From assembly GCA_036365145.1 (NCBI GenBank), contig JAEOAD010000012.1:42600501-42664500 (forward strand): a DNA stretch of 64,000 nt, read 5' to 3'. Position numbers and translations under genes: made by a program. Below the pieces are notes generated by a model. The model had not been told where the DNA came from and did no database searches. It was given only the letters and a program-made list of their open reading frames with translations. Positions 1 through 12,413 of this stretch are shown piece by piece. Every line of letters begins with the position of its first letter. The stretch's first letter is position 1. Source of the DNA: Orientallactaga sibirica (Eukaryota; Chordata; Mammalia; Rodentia; Dipodidae).

Positions 1-481
1 TTAGTATTTATTCTTAAAAATAATAAGTTGAAATAAATGTAGCTATATTCATATTATATCACAAATGATATACTTGTTCTACTACATAATAGCACAAAAT
101 CACTAAATCAAGAGTGTTCTAAAAGTTACTTTTCCATAAAGCTCAGTTCTCTTTTCTTTTTGACCAAGTGGTTCATCTATTAACTTTTCCAGTTATTGGC
201 CAACTTTGTACCTTGTTCTTAACACTGTTTGATTTCTACAGGACCCTCTATTAAGATGATGGCTGAATTCTTGTGAAATTCTGTTTGGAAATAAAGAAGT
301 CTATTTGAGAAGGAAGGTTGGTTGCAGTAGTGAAAGTGAGGATGTAGACACATTGAAAAAAGTTCTAGATGTTCTTTGAATCATTTTTATTGAAGAATGG
401 AACAGAAAAGTTATTTAGCTCATCCTTGTGGATATATTTACAGGAGAAACATTCCTCTGTTGACATATTTAAATGCATTTT

Positions 482-690
482 GGGGCAGTAGAGGTTGCTC
501 AATGGTTAAAGGAGCTAGCTTGCACAATGTGATGGGCTGGGTTCAATTACTCAGTATCAACATAAGGCTATATGCACAAAATGGTGCATGTTTCTGGAGT
601 TTATTTGGAAGGGCAGGAGGCCCTGACATACCCATTCATTCATTAATTCATTCTCCTTGCAAAAAAATAATCAATACATTTTTTTAATTG
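482..690 (+). mobile_element. tRNA-derived SINE, old copy
   Basis: Diverged copy of the window's main SINE. It has the tRNA-like head (gttgctcaatggttaaag), a ggttcaatt B-box-like part, then atgcacaaaatggtgcatg, and ends in an A-rich tail. The 96-codon open frame over it is an accident. Confidence 0.75.
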
Positions 691-1064
691 TATTTTCATT
701 TCTAGTATAGCACTCTCACTTTTAGGAAGTAGTCTGCTAGTCAGGAAACAATGGCAGAGGTATTCATACATTTCCTCTGCTTCCTCTCTGGCTATTAAAG
801 TATTTGTTTTACTATAGACTTGTCTGTTTAAAACTAATGGTTATATAGCAGTGACCTTATCATCAGTATATGCATGAGTAACCAATATGATTATCAATAA
901 TATCATAAATATCACCATGCTAGAATTTCACCATGTTGCTGCTAACTTATAACATTTGAAAGTACTTCATTTCATACAAGTTATTGTTGTGTTTAAGTTT
1001 CAGTGAGCTTAGAAAGTGCTTTTGTTTTTAAATGAGGTGACATTATCTTCATAATTTAAGTTTA

Positions 1065-1180
1065 AGGGGTATTTATTGAGTGCCAATTTAGTGCTAGTTT
1101 CTGCATCTGGCTATGAGGATAAAAAGAGGGGTAATGCATGCTTTATTTTCCTAAATGCCTGAGCCCAGTGAGCAAAAAAA
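1065..1180 (+). mobile_element. possible L2/MIR-type fragment
   Basis: Reads gtatttattgagtgccaatt and 'gctatgaggataaaaagagg', as in old L2-type ends. Weak. Confidence 0.3.
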
Positions 1181-1829
1181 GTTAGTATGATAAAATTCCA
1201 AAATAATTTTGGTATATTCCAAAATAATTATTAAAAATGATAATTGCTTGAGGTATTATTGAAGCCCAGAAAATAGGTATCTGTGAGTTCAATGACTAGC
1301 TTCCTTGAAGAGTAGGAACAGAAAGGAAGAGGGGCAATAGGAACTATTTACTGGTACCATCTCAGGTTTTGTTTTATGGGGTTACAAATAAGTTAACTAT
1401 TTTTGTTCTCTTGGAGACAATAGTCCAGTGATGCAAAAAGTGTGCCTTTTCTCCAAATCCTGACTAAATGTTCTACTGATTGACTGAGATACAACAGCCC
1501 CTTGATTTTTTCCCCTGTTATTCTAAGATAGGTTTAAGGATCTTCCTAAAAGAGCTTATAAAAATCTTTTAATAATGAATTCTAAAGAATAATAGATAAA
1601 ATTAGTAAACTTTCCAAAGTAAGCATTTCAGCAAGTACTTTACAATTCTGTACCTAAGGGATAGGAATAGTATCTTTTTGCACATATCGTGAAATATGTA
1701 GTAAGCTATTTATTGGCTCTAAATGAATATTCAATTAATGAACTCTAGAGTGTGGGTGTCAGAAGAGCCTGAGAATATTCTCCTCCTCCTCCCACATGCA
1801 ATTTCAAGCATTCAAGAATCAACTGTCAG

Positions 1830-2033
1830 GGCCTGGAGAGATGGCTTAGCAGTTAAGTGCTTGCCTGTGAAACCTAAGGACCCTGGTTCAAGGCTCAATT
1901 CCCCAGATACACAAGGTGGCACATGCATCTGGAGATGCAGTGGCTGGAGGCCCTGACATGCCCATTTCCTCTCTATCTATCTGCCTCTTTCTCTCATGGT
2001 CTATCTGTTGCTCTCAAATAAATAAAAAAAAAA
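1830..2033 (+). mobile_element. tRNA-derived SINE
   Basis: Well preserved. It starts gcctggagagatggcttagc (Pol III A-box region), has ccctggttcaaggctc (B-box region), the phrase cacaaggtggcacatgcatc, and a CT-rich tract followed by caaataaataaa. Confidence 0.9.
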
Positions 2034-2445
2034 ATTAAATCAAATGCCTTTAACAAAGAACCTCACAGTAAAAATGAGTTATTTAACTAAGAGCTGCCCG
2101 CCAAAGTAGATTCAAGGGTTAACATTCAAGGGACTCAGAATTGTTTGTAAGAAGCAGTTTGCATCTTAGTTGCAAACAAAGCCAGCTCAGATCAAAGCAT
2201 TTCAACATCAGCTAATATTGTCTGGTTTTAATCTCCTTCTTATAAAAAAATCTGTCTCGTATGCCTAAAGATATATTTCATTGCAACATCAGTAAATTGG
2301 AGAAGGAGGAGGGAAGAGGAAGGATGTGGTGTGGAGGATGGGATGAGCAGCTGTATAGTCACATATGGACAAGCTTTAATCTGTTTCTTTAATGTTCCTC
2401 ATTTGTTCTCCTTCTTCATTTTCTCTTCTTTGATTTTTTAAATTT

Positions 2446-2665
2446 TTTTAAAAGATTTTATTTTCATGTATTTATTTATTAGAGATGGAGAGAGGAAGAG
2501 AGAGAGAGTGAGAATGGGCACGCCAGGACCTCTAGCCACTGCAAATGAACTCCAGATGCATGTACCACCCTGTGCATCTGTCTTTTGTGGGATCTGGAGA
2601 ATTGAACCTGGGTCCGTAGGCTTCACAGACATGCGTCTTAACCACTAAGCCATCTCTCCAGCCCC
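2446..2665 (-). mobile_element. tRNA-derived SINE with target-site duplication
   Basis: Reverse-strand copy ending ccatctctccagcccc. The 10-base phrase cttctttgat flanks it at 2425-2434 and 2665-2674, a likely target-site duplication. The open frames on both strands are translations of the SINE. Confidence 0.9.
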
Positions 2666-4142
2666 TTCTTTGATGTCTTATGTCCACTCCTCCACAATAA
2701 TGGAGGAGATAGATATATGCAACTTCTTCCTAAAATATTAACAAGACACTATTACATGTGAATTAGTCTTTAATTTGCCATTTCTTCCATGTTGCTAGCA
2801 ACATTTCCCAGTGATGATGCAAATTTAAGGAAACTGCATTTCAGCATCAGACCCTAAGTGTACTCCCTGCTGGGCTGATTACTTTAAGCTAATGTAGTGT
2901 TCCACTCACTGGAATCCACACACTTCCTGTATTGATTGCATTATCAGTAGTGGTAATCACAGATATCATTACCAGCCAATTACATGAATGCATCTAAACT
3001 AGGTAACTTATTCTGCAGCATTATTTCTTACGATTTTTCATTTCGTAATGAAGTTGATAGTCCTTTTGGCCAATTAAGTATAACTACATATTTTGATCTA
3101 GTAGGCTTAAATGAAAGCATATTGGAAATATGTAGTAGGTAATTACTTACATATGCTAGGGGCAAAGCAGAATGAGGGCAAATTGAGTGTTATCTGTTTG
3201 TATTCTATTTGAAAATAGCATTAGAGTTGGATAACTGCTTGAAAAATATACCCAGGCAGGTTTGGAAATTGAATGAAGAGGTAGTTACTTCCTGCTCACA
3301 TTATCAGGACTGGATTTGACAACTGGATTTGCTGCTTAATACTTCAGGGACCCAAGTGGATTTTGGCATATTCAAAATTACTCTAACCCTGGCAAGGACA
3401 CACATTCATATTCTATTGGTTAGCTCTCAGGTATATAACTGTGTCTAACTACCAGGATGACTGGGCATTGCAGTCTATCCTAGGAGGAGTAGAAAAGCTT
3501 GGGTTGTAGAAAGCAGATTGCAATTTCTGCCATATGGTCCCAAAATAGAACTGTACCATTCCCCTATTTAATGAATACTTTGACTTATCATTATTTGAAA
3601 TTATTATCACAGACTAACCATCCTTTTTCTTTTAACAGTATGCCAGATGTCTTATGAAATTTAGATCCAAGTCCTACCTCTTATTTTTGCATATATTAAG
3701 AATTTGGAGAATGAAATCTATGAATATATACATTTTAAAGTTCCCAAACTCATAATAATTATTTTAATAGACTAATTTGTAGATATATAGGTTGGAATTG
3801 AAAAGATAAGGGCCAAAAAGAATGCCTCCTACTTTGAGTTTGTTATAGACAATGGATAGGAACTGTTGACTTAATTGTACTAGGAAAGTTAGAAGCAGAC
3901 AGAACCAGGCTCTTTCTCCGTTCCAAGTCTCTTTTCATAACACCATCTTTATTTGTATAGAGAATCACATTGTTCATAAATAATTATGTTAAAAATATCC
4001 ATCCATTTTTGTAGATGAGGGAGATTCAATAAACTGTATTTGATAAAACAGTATCATATTTACTCTATGTGAAAATATAGCCAAATTTGCAGACTTCCTA
4101 TATTTATTTGATTAACTATAACATTCATTAAAATTTCTTTTT

Positions 4143-4330
4143 AAGGGCTATGGAAATTGCTCAGTGGTTAAAGACACTTGCTAACAAAGACTGTTGGCCT
4201 GTGTTTGATTCCCAAGTCTCCACATAAAGCCAGATATGCAATGTGGTACATGTGTCTGGAGTCTGTTTATAGTGGCAAGAGGCCTTGGCATGACCATTTT
4301 CTCCCTCTATCAAATAAAGAAATAAAAGAT
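4143..4330 (+). mobile_element. tRNA-derived SINE, diverged
   Basis: Begins gggctatggaaattgctcag and contains ttgattcccaagtctccac and the phrase tggtacatgtgtctggagtc. It ends caaataaagaaataaaa. Confidence 0.8.
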
Positions 4331-4528
4331 TTAAAAGTTATTTAAAAATTATATCAATGTTCTTCTTTCTTTTTCAAAATAATAACTGATTCTAAATAAA
4401 TCTCCAATTCTGTAATTATATGTGATGCATATTGAAAGAGGCAGTGCATGAATGATACTAATTGCTATTTAGAATTAAAAGTTCAAGAAAAAATGTTATA
4501 AGATTTAATATGTTAAGAGTTTTGTTTC

Positions 4529-4756
4529 AGGGTGGGGAAATGATGCAGCAGTTAAAGGTACTTGTTTCCAAAGCCTGAAGGCCTGGGTTCAAATGCTCAG
4601 TACCTGCGTAAAGCCAGATGCACAAAGTAGTGCATATGTCTGGAGTTCATTTGCAGTGGCAGGATGTCCTGATGCACCCATATCCACTCTCAGCTTGCCT
4701 CTTTCTCTTTCTCTTTCTCTTTCTCTGTCACTGTCTCTTTCACTCAAATAAAAAAT
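4529..4756 (+). mobile_element. tRNA-derived SINE with (TTTCTC) tail
   Basis: Starts cagggtggggaaatgatgca, has a ggttcaaatgctcagtacc B-box region and a CT-rich tract (4699-4742), and ends ctcaaataaaaaat. Confidence 0.85.
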
Positions 4757-5559
4757 ATGAGGCCTCTTGATCCCCACAATCAATAGCAGTAACCCCACTG
4801 AATAAGACCCTTAACAGAATTGGGGTGGGGCAAGGGGGTCTATGAGTAAATCCATTTTTATAAGATATCAATAAATAATAAAAAGTTATGTTTTTAAGGT
4901 AGAAAAAAATTATTAATAATTATGGTTTCCCCCTGTGGCAACAAATCCATGGGTGTGAAATTTAACTGTATTACCAAGATGCAATATTAGGTGATGGCCA
5001 CATTGCTTATTTACTTACTGCTACAGATGCTTCAATACTGCTTCTGTAAAGATGTATGAAATGGAAATTGCATGGGAAAATGGCACAAATATGGATGTAC
5101 TCCACATCATAGATCCTTGATAAGAAATCATGAAATGGTTTCAGAGTCAGTGTTATCCCACCATTTCTTTTCACGTCAGGTATTAATGATGTTGGGTCTT
5201 ACGTCATGGCTGAAACAAACTCTTCAGTGTTACCCGCATTGTTTTACTTCCACTCATGGAAAACTGAAGCACTATCATCAGGATGACATTTTTATTGTTG
5301 CCTTTCTAAACACAGCACTTAGCTAATATTCACTGTTGGTCAACTTTTGGTTATCAAATTGAGTAAGGAGTAAATATTCTGGCAAATTCATAAATGAAGA
5401 TAGGAAAGAGTTTGCATCCACCCTGTCCACCTCCCATCAAACACAAGTGAAAAGGTTTCTCTAATGCAACAGTATGAAATTTAGACAAAAGAGATTCCCA
5501 GGTTTGGGGTACTTTTATATTTCATTGTTCTTTGTATTTAAAGGCTGTATTGATCATAT

Positions 5560-5930
5560 TATTTTCTTAGTTTGTTAAGTTGCTATAAGAACCTTAAGTT
5601 GGGTAATGTATAAACATTATTACCTTTTTCTTTACTCATGCTTTTATAAGCTGGGGAGTTCAAGTTCAAGGAATCAGGAGATTGGGTATCTGCTCAGGGC
5701 TTTCTTTCTGATTCACAGTCACTGATTGCCTCTCATGGCACTGAGTAGAAATGGAAAGTATGTTAATTTGAGCATCTTCTACAAAGGCACTAACGTGAGG
5801 GTGACACTCTCATAACTCAACCTCATTTACCTAGTAGCTCTACCTCTTATGCCATCACATTTTGAGAATTAGGTTACAATATATGAATTATGAGGATGCA
5901 CCAATATTCAAACCATACCAATTATTAAGT
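5560..5930 (+). repeat. old, possibly related dispersed repeat
   Basis: Reads ttagtttgttaagttgctat, 'aagttgggtaatgtataaac' and ends 'tattcaaaccatac'. The layout resembles the family above but is too diverged to be sure. Confidence 0.4.
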
Positions 5931-6099
5931 CAAAAGATTCCCAGCAAAATACATGACACAAATAATGCAGATGGGACATAAAAGTCAAAATCATCTCTTA
6001 ATATCTTGTTATTTTATACTGCTTTGATTTTGCTAGTATATAATGTGTAATATATAGGATAATAAAAAATACAAATTTATGTAACTTCTTTTTCCCTTT

Positions 6100-6184
6100 T
6101 TTAAAATATATTTTTTTATTTATTTACTTATTTATTTATTTTAGAGAGAGAGAAAGAGGCAGAAAGAGAAAGAGCTACAGAGAG

Positions 6185-6223
<39 letters not shown>

Positions 6224-6370
6224 GGTGCATCAGGGCCTCCAACACTGCAAACGAACTCCAGATGCATGCACCCCTTTGTGCATCTGGCTTACGTGGGCCC
6301 TTGAGAATCAAACCAGGATCCTTTGGCTTTGCAGGCAGATACCTTAACTGTTAACCCATCTCTCCAGCCC
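6100..6370 (-). mobile_element. tRNA-derived SINE with long (GA)n
   Basis: Reverse copy with an expanded GA tract (6187-6220) and the terminal phrase ccatctctccagccc at 6356-6370. It begins with a (TTTA)n-type tail. Confidence 0.9.
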
Positions 6371-7138
6371 AGCTTCTTTTTTTCTATAGTGCCCCTTCAA
6401 TTCCAGACAATATGAGCTTAATAACTTTTTAAAGCTTAACTTTAGTAAGTAGTAAAAAAGAAAATATTGTATTGTTTCTCTGAATGACATTATATCTTTA
6501 TTGAAAGGAAAATAATAACAGGGTAGGGTCTATCTTTTAATTTTTTAGGTTGGACTTCATTAAATACTAGCTGATTGTGTAAATATTATGGAAAATAATA
6601 AAAATAGGTTTGAAAAAATGCTTGGCTTATAGTATAATTTAATGTGGATGGTTTTAAACCTGCAAACAGACATTTTAATATTATTATAGTTTAGAAAACA
6701 ATGTGTCTTAAATATCACCACATGAATCTTCATAAAATCAAAGGGAGTGCATTAAGAAAATGAAATTATATGATAGTAATCAATTACTTTTAATTTCTTG
6801 TTAATGTTGATGAAACTTTGTCTAGGAACTACCTAGGAATGGTTTTCCTCAAATTTCACAGTTATTCCCCTTTTTAAAGGAAGGAACATGCATTCTGATG
6901 TATTTGTATTCTTGTAAAATTTGAATTCTCTAATTCTGTATATATTAAGGAGCATTAGCATCCTAAGTAGTACTGTTTTCAAAAGTGACTAATTTTATTT
7001 TTATAGCTCTGAGTATTTTTTCATATTGTGATGAATCTTGTTTTCTGTCTTTTATTTGCATAAGTAAGATCTTCATTTTTAAATCATCGTGAATCTTTTC
7101 TGCATATAATTAATATTAACTTCTCTTTGCCTATGCAG

Positions 7139-7286
7139 GGCTGGCTATTTGCCTCAGAATATTCCCCTGGAGATTATCAGATACCTGTCTGAGGAGAAGG
7201 ATTTTCTTCCTTGGCATGCTGCCAGCCGGGCTCTTTATCCTCTAGATAAATTACTGGACCGCATGGAGAACTACAATGTCTTCAAT
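7139..7286 (+). CDS. TRHDE: TRHDE exon A (first in window): start of the C-terminal helical domain
   Basis: The acceptor is the cag at 7136-7138. The first base, g7139, completes a codon begun in an upstream exon that is not in the window. The reading then runs Ala-GYLPQNIPLEIIRYLSEEKD and on through FLPWHAASRALYPLD to MENYNVFN. The donor gtaaaa begins at 7287, right after a complete codon. The exon has 49 codons with no stop in the coding frame. The segment LPWHAASRAL is typical of M1 aminopeptidases after the catalytic domain, and the full text matches TRHDE as I remember it. It should form helices of the C-terminal domain that caps the active-site cleft. Confidence 0.95.
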
Positions 7287-8170
7287 GTAAAAATATACAA
7301 CTTCCTCTTTCTAATTTTATCAGATTAACTATTTTCTCATTATGTACAATATGCAACTGACCTTGAATTATTTCAGTTCGTTCTGATAGTTTGTTATCTT
7401 TCTAGGCCAGATTTTCAATGCAACACCAATGACAGTTGTTTGAAGAAGAAATGTAATACAGGCTGCTTTGTGTTGAGACCTAAAAGTGTCAATTAAGTTT
7501 AAATGCTTCAGAATTTCAGGAGGAATATACATGGCAAATCCAAAAAGTTCAAACTTACTTTCCAAATATTAAAGGGCTTTGTGTTCACAAAGGACTTAAC
7601 CTGGGTAGAGGGATTCCAAAGAACATAACAGAATATAGAGAGTTTCAATAAAGATTCTCAGTCATTATTTTTTATCCAAAAGGGCATGGTGAATCCAATT
7701 CAATTCCTTAATTAACAAGGATAAGATCAACATTGAGGCAAAAGCCCATCCATAATTGGGTCCAAGGGGATACAGGAGAGCAAACAACAGATAATCCAAA
7801 TAGACACGAAGACATGCCACACATTCCAAAATGCTACCTGAGCAGATTTTCTAAACTCAAAACACAGTTAAGTCAAAATTGCACTGGCAACAAAATCGGA
7901 TTTAACAGTAATTTTGAGTAATATTAGGATTATGTACTACTAATGAGCTTTTGGTTCCTAAATTTCTTATCAGTGTTACCTTCATGGACTGTTTGATAAA
8001 ATTATCTCACACTTTATGACATTCTGACTCTGCAAATTATTATGAATAATCAGAATTATTCAAAACTGAACTGCCATGGCATGAAATTTGTTTATTATAG
8101 TCAGTTAAGTTTTGTGGCCATCAGAGCTGACTTCTTTTTTCTTGCTCTAATGCTTCAGGAAGAAATTCTG

Positions 8171-8202
<32 letters not shown>

Positions 8203-9016
8203 GAGAATAATCCTGGCTTGACTATTGTTTGAAGAAGCCCTTAACAGACATGCAAGGACATATGTCACTAGAGTTATAGTATAATGTGATCTGCTAGATA
8301 AAGATTTATAGTTCTCCTTCTCCTGACACAGAGAAGATATAATATAAAACTAGTAAAATACATTTTTGTGTATGTTTGTAGTTTTGAATAGTGTATCAAG
8401 TCAGATATCTCATTTTTAGTCAAAGTTAAGAATTGCTTTTACTGCAATTTTAGTGCTTTCATCCTTTTGACAAAATTGTAAGATGACATTGAAATGAGGG
8501 AGAGCATATCTTACCATAGCATTGATATTTAAATATATCACTGGCAGAGTAGATTGTTGACTTTGTAATAACATATGACTTACCTGAGTGTTATGTGCAT
8601 CTCAGTGTCAACAATGCTAGGCTAATGGCTGGGCCAGTATAACAGCTTTGCATTAAATATGCTCCACTGAAAAATGCATAAATATTAGATGTTCATTTTC
8701 TTAAAGTGTATCTACCTACATTTGTATATATGTACGCATGGATGCAATCTTCAAGATACCTCATTTTCCTTATGATATTTTAAAATTGCCATCTTAAATA
8801 TTTAACAATGAAAATTATGTATTTAGTCAGAAGAGTACTACCTTCTATGTTTGTGACTGTAAGTTGAATAAAAGAATAGGAAAACGTTACCTGTAATTTT
8901 ATTGATATTTAAAAGTAGACACATTTAAATATCATAATTTTATTATAAACTTTTAATTACCAAGATAGAAAAGCTTCCTACTGATTTTATTCTCTTTTCT
9001 CCCACTCTCCATGTAG
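7287..9016 (+). other. TRHDE intron A-B
   Basis: AT-rich and without a recognised SINE. It carries one long poly-T tract (8171-8199). The 65-codon minus-strand and 62-codon plus-strand open frames at 7368-7921 have no recognisable similarity and look like chance. Confidence 0.8.
8171..8199. repeat. poly-T tract
   Basis: A run of 29 T in intron A-B with no recognisable SINE attached. Confidence 0.9.
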
Positions 9017-9114
9017 GAATATATTTTAAAACAAGTTGCAGCGACATACATCAAACTTGGATGGCCAAAAAATAATTTTAATGGATCTCTTGTTCAAGCT
9101 TCCTACCAACATGA
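9017..9114 (+). CDS. TRHDE: TRHDE exon B, with an N-glycosylation sequon
   Basis: A pyrimidine-rich tract leads to the acceptor tag at 9014-9016. Codons start at 9017 with EYILKQVAATYIKLGWPKNN and continue to the residues SYQH. The last two bases, ga at 9113-9114, are completed by the first base of the next exon to give Glu. The donor is gtactg at 9115, a weaker match to the consensus than gtaagt. The sequence Asn-Gly-Ser after the second Asn-Phe is a possible N-glycosylation site, which suits an extracellular domain. The frame stays open for 37 codons if splicing does not occur here; see findings. Confidence 0.95.
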
Positions 9115-9484
9115 GTACTGTTTTATTTTCTTGTTCTCTTTTCTTCCCCCAGAGCTGAACAATAACACACTTAGCAGCATGAGACTTCCTTTCTTTCATT
9201 CTGTATTTTGCATTTCACTTCCCTAGGAGGACTGCCACTGAGTAAGCACAGTTGTACTGTCTGATAGTGAGAACAAAGGCTTTTCCTTGCTAAGATTTAA
9301 TTCAAGATCTGCCCTTACTGTGATATTGAGACGATAACCTATACCCTCACTAGATGACTGTAGAAGAGAGGACAGTAGAAAACTTTCACTGTTCTTGTTT
9401 CACTCTGCCTAATTAATCGTCTTTATTCAGCAGCATAAGATTTCCAATTTCAACACTATTTTTGTGTTATAATTTACTTATCTA

Positions 9485-9787
9485 CTGCATTAGTTACATT
9501 TCTCATTGCTGCAGCAAAACACTAAACAAATGCAATGTAAGGAAAGAAGAGTTTATTTTGATTTGTGGTATAAGAGAATCCATTTATTAGGGCAGAAAAT
9601 CATGGATGTGGGAGTGGGAGGTTGGCTGATCACATTTTGTCCACAGTGAGACAGGAAGCAAAGAGATGAATGCAGATGCTCAGCTGGTTTTCTCCTTTCT
9701 TGAGTAAGTCTAGGATCCCAGCCCTTGGCCTAGTGCCATCCTTCCCTCCTAAGTTATACCTTTCTGAAAAAAAAAAAAAAAAAAAAA
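9485..9787 (+). repeat. dispersed repeat, same family
   Basis: Reads ttacatttctcattgctgca, caaaacac, 'gaagagtttattttgatttg' and ends near a 24-base poly-A at about 9764-9787. Confidence 0.65.
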
Positions 9788-9840
9788 CATAGAAACCTAA
9801 GATGTGTCTCCTAGATGATTCTATCTTAATGGAAAAGTGT

Positions 9841-10106
9841 TTTTTTTTTTTTTTTTTAAATCTTTATTCATTTATTTGAGAGAGAGAGGAGAAAAGGGAG
9901 ACAGGGAGAGAGAGAGAGAGAGACAGAGAGACAGAGACAGAGACAGAGACAGAGAATGTGTATACTAGGACCTTAAACTGAGGCAAATGAACTCCAGAAT
10001 CATATGCCACTTTGTGCATCTGGCTTATGTGGGTCCTGGAGAATCATACCTGGTTCCTTTGGCTTTACAGGCAAGCACCTCAGTCACTAAGCCATCTCTT
10101 CAGCCA
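9841..10106 (-). mobile_element. tRNA-derived SINE
   Basis: Reverse copy: poly-T, ttcatttatttgagagagag, a GA/CAGAGA tract, then gcacttaagcc-type SINE text ending ccatctcttcagcca. Confidence 0.85.
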
Positions 10107-10224
10107 TCCTAGATGATACTAAATCAGGTCAAGTTGACAATGGAGATATTTATATATAACATGAATTTTCCTGTCTTTACAGATCATAACAATAGTTCTA
10201 CTTCCTTTCATTTTTTACATGTAG

Positions 10225-10332
10225 AGAACTCCGGAGAGAGGTGATAATGCTGGCATGTAGCTTTGGCAACAAGCATTGTCACCAGCAGGCATCAACACTT
10301 ATTTCAGATTGGATTTCCAGCAACAGGAACAG
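10225..10332 (+). CDS. TRHDE: TRHDE exon C, with a close cysteine pair
   Basis: The acceptor is gtag at 10221-10224. Base a10225 completes the split Glu codon, and the frame then reads ELRREVIMLACSFGNKHCHQ and on to the residues ISSNRN, ending with the first two bases of an Arg codon. The donor gtaagt at 10333 is consensus. The two cysteines in ACSFGNKHC are seven residues apart. This spacing matches a disulfide known in mammalian M1 ectopeptidases such as aminopeptidase N, so a disulfide is likely here by analogy. Read-through past this donor meets TAA at once. Confidence 0.95.
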
Positions 10333-12160
10333 GTAAGTTGAACCAAGTCTTGTATCTCTGATGTTATGTAATAGTGCTTTCACTCCTTGATAGATACTTC
10401 TTTTCTCATCAACTGAAAGAAAAAGATGAAAACTACACAGCAGGATGTTTCCTCAGGTTCAGGGTACAAACCAGCAGCATGAAAACCATACTTGAGATTG
10501 TTTCACTGGATTTTAAACTTTCTTTTTTTAAGAAATTGTGTGTGGTGGTGGTGGGGGACACAAACATGCCACAGGACATTGTGCAGATCCAAGGACAAAC
10601 TTGAGGTATTTTGTGTTCTTCCACTTTCTTTGAGCTTGGATTTCTTGATGTTGCAAATTAACTGCAGACTACCTGGCTCTGCCCCCCAGTATGCTATGCA
10701 CATTGTGAACACAGATGCATATACTACCTGTGTCCAGGGTCTGCAAGCTTTGAAAGCATGACATTTTAACCACTGGACCTTTTCCCTATGCACCGAGGCT
10801 AACTCTTTAATTCTAAGTCATCACAGTTGATATATGCAAAGTGTCACCTGATTTCAAGTTTGGTAACTCTCCCTTCTTATAAGAACAAAATAATTAAATT
10901 CAATTTAAACTCTTTAAGGTTCTTTATAAAGGTTGAGGCATTTATTCACAAATAAACATTTGCCAGCATCTGTTATCAACAAAATAGCATAGCAAATATT
11001 AATATTAAAAACTAAAATCATAAAGGTCATTAGCAAGATTGTTACTCTTTCAATGCCCTTTGACAATGACCTTAAACTTGTACCATTTCTTAGAGTTTTA
11101 TCATACATAGTTTCATACAGTATATAAAGTTAAGACTGTTTGATAAAATTGCTTTTAAGAAAAAATATACTAAATGTCATGTTTTTATAAAAAAGAATGC
11201 TAAAGTTGTCTTTGTATTTCAAAGGCGATTATGCCACTTTCTCTTTTTTTATTTTTATTTTGGGCAATTGTTATGTGGTACTTTCCTGGTTGTGCCTTGA
11301 ATGACTAACTAGATTCTCACAGAAGAGGAGAGGGTAATGAGTAGACCTGATGCTCCTTTGTTCCATGACTGGCTAGTCTATGGCCTAGGTGTTGGTGATG
11401 ACGCCAGGTAAATAAGGAAGGAGGCATCAGATGTAAAACTTACTTATTGAATTGATAATCATCCTATTAAGAGTTACCTAATTTAAATTTGATATTTCAC
11501 TGACTCCAAATCAAAGAGCAACAAGTCTGTTTTAAATTCTGTGAGGGATAGCTCTCACTATTATTTAGTAATTTTGGATGATATCTCACCTTTATCACAT
11601 TTTGTTGTGTACCCTTTATATTAATTATCCCCAGTCTTATACTAAGCTAAGAAGGAAAATGTTTCGTCACTGTCATCTATCAGTTGATCCATCATATCTT
11701 TGAAGATAGTGATGAAATGTCATCAGTTTTTTTCTCAGAATAAAGTGTCCTCAGTCTTATAACTATTGTATTAGGAGTTAACACATTGTAAACATCTTTC
11801 ACTGCATTTTTCTGACCTCTCTCAATTCTACTACATATAATTAGATCATGAAAACATTTATCCAAAATTCAGCATCAAGATATGTATCATATATACATTG
11901 GGAGAAAACAGATGAACTTTATTATTTACTAATTGTAGTCTCTATTTCTTTCTCTTTTTTGTTTTGTTTTATTTTGATTTGGCTAAAAACATGTGTTTGT
12001 TCTTAGAGCTGATAATTGCCTTAGTCATTCAATGAGCTTACCCATGCAAATATATTTTCTTACAATTTCATTAAAATTGGGCTTATAACATTGTGTTAGC
12101 ATAATTTTCTTAGAAAGCATTTGAGTATCAAGATCTACATTAAAAATAGTGAAACATGAG

Positions 12161-12413
12161 TTGAAGAGATAGATGGCTTAGCGGTTAAGGCGCCTGCCTC
12201 CTAAGCCTAAGAATGCTGGTTCCAATCTCCAGGTCCCACGTTTAGCCAGAAGCAAAGTGATGCAAGGGCGCAATGCTGCACTTGACCACAAGGGGGTGCA
12301 CGCTTCTGGATTTTGTTCGCAGCAGCTGAGAGGCTGCTGGCACGCCCATCTCTATCTGTCCTCCTCTCCCTCTCTCTCTGTCTCTCTCCAAAAAAATTAA
12401 ATAAAAATAATAA
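12161..12413 (+). mobile_element. tRNA-derived SINE, long subfamily, with 16-base TSD
   Basis: Longer form carrying the extra middle segment ('gcgcaatgctgcacttgacc'). It has a single ggttccaatctcc B box. The phrase aaaaatagtgaaacat flanks it at 12142-12157 and 12414-12429, a perfect 16-base target-site duplication. A few bases of 5' flank remain between the duplication and the recognisable head. Confidence 0.92.

Larger units (their letters stand above)
1..7138 (+). other. TRHDE upstream intron (partial)
   Basis: No exon was recognised here. Apart from the repeats listed separately, the stretches 700-1060, 1290-1830, 2670-4140, 4760-5560 and 6370-7138 show only AT-rich sequence without a recognisable gene or element. 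The open frames here are short, and several are simply the translation of SINEs. Confidence 0.8.
9115..10224 (+). other. TRHDE intron B-C
   Basis: The first 109 bases continue the frame of exon B before the TAG at 9224-9226. The rest holds a dispersed-family repeat (about 9485-9787) and a minus-strand SINE (9841-10106). I saw no AATAAA or ATTAAA between the TAG and the next exon. Confidence 0.8.

Noticed and set aside
2438..2648. Overlapping open frames on both strands
   Set aside because: Both lie within a SINE copy. The same explains frames at 397, 1723, 4589, 12242, 17240, 20770, 22209, 23183, 23847, 41172, 45292 and 55303.
10374..10793. Several overlapping open frames on both strands just after exon C
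   Set aside because: They overlap each other in different frames and match no family. The end of this stretch (10700-10790) looks faintly like a decayed SINE head, too weak to call.
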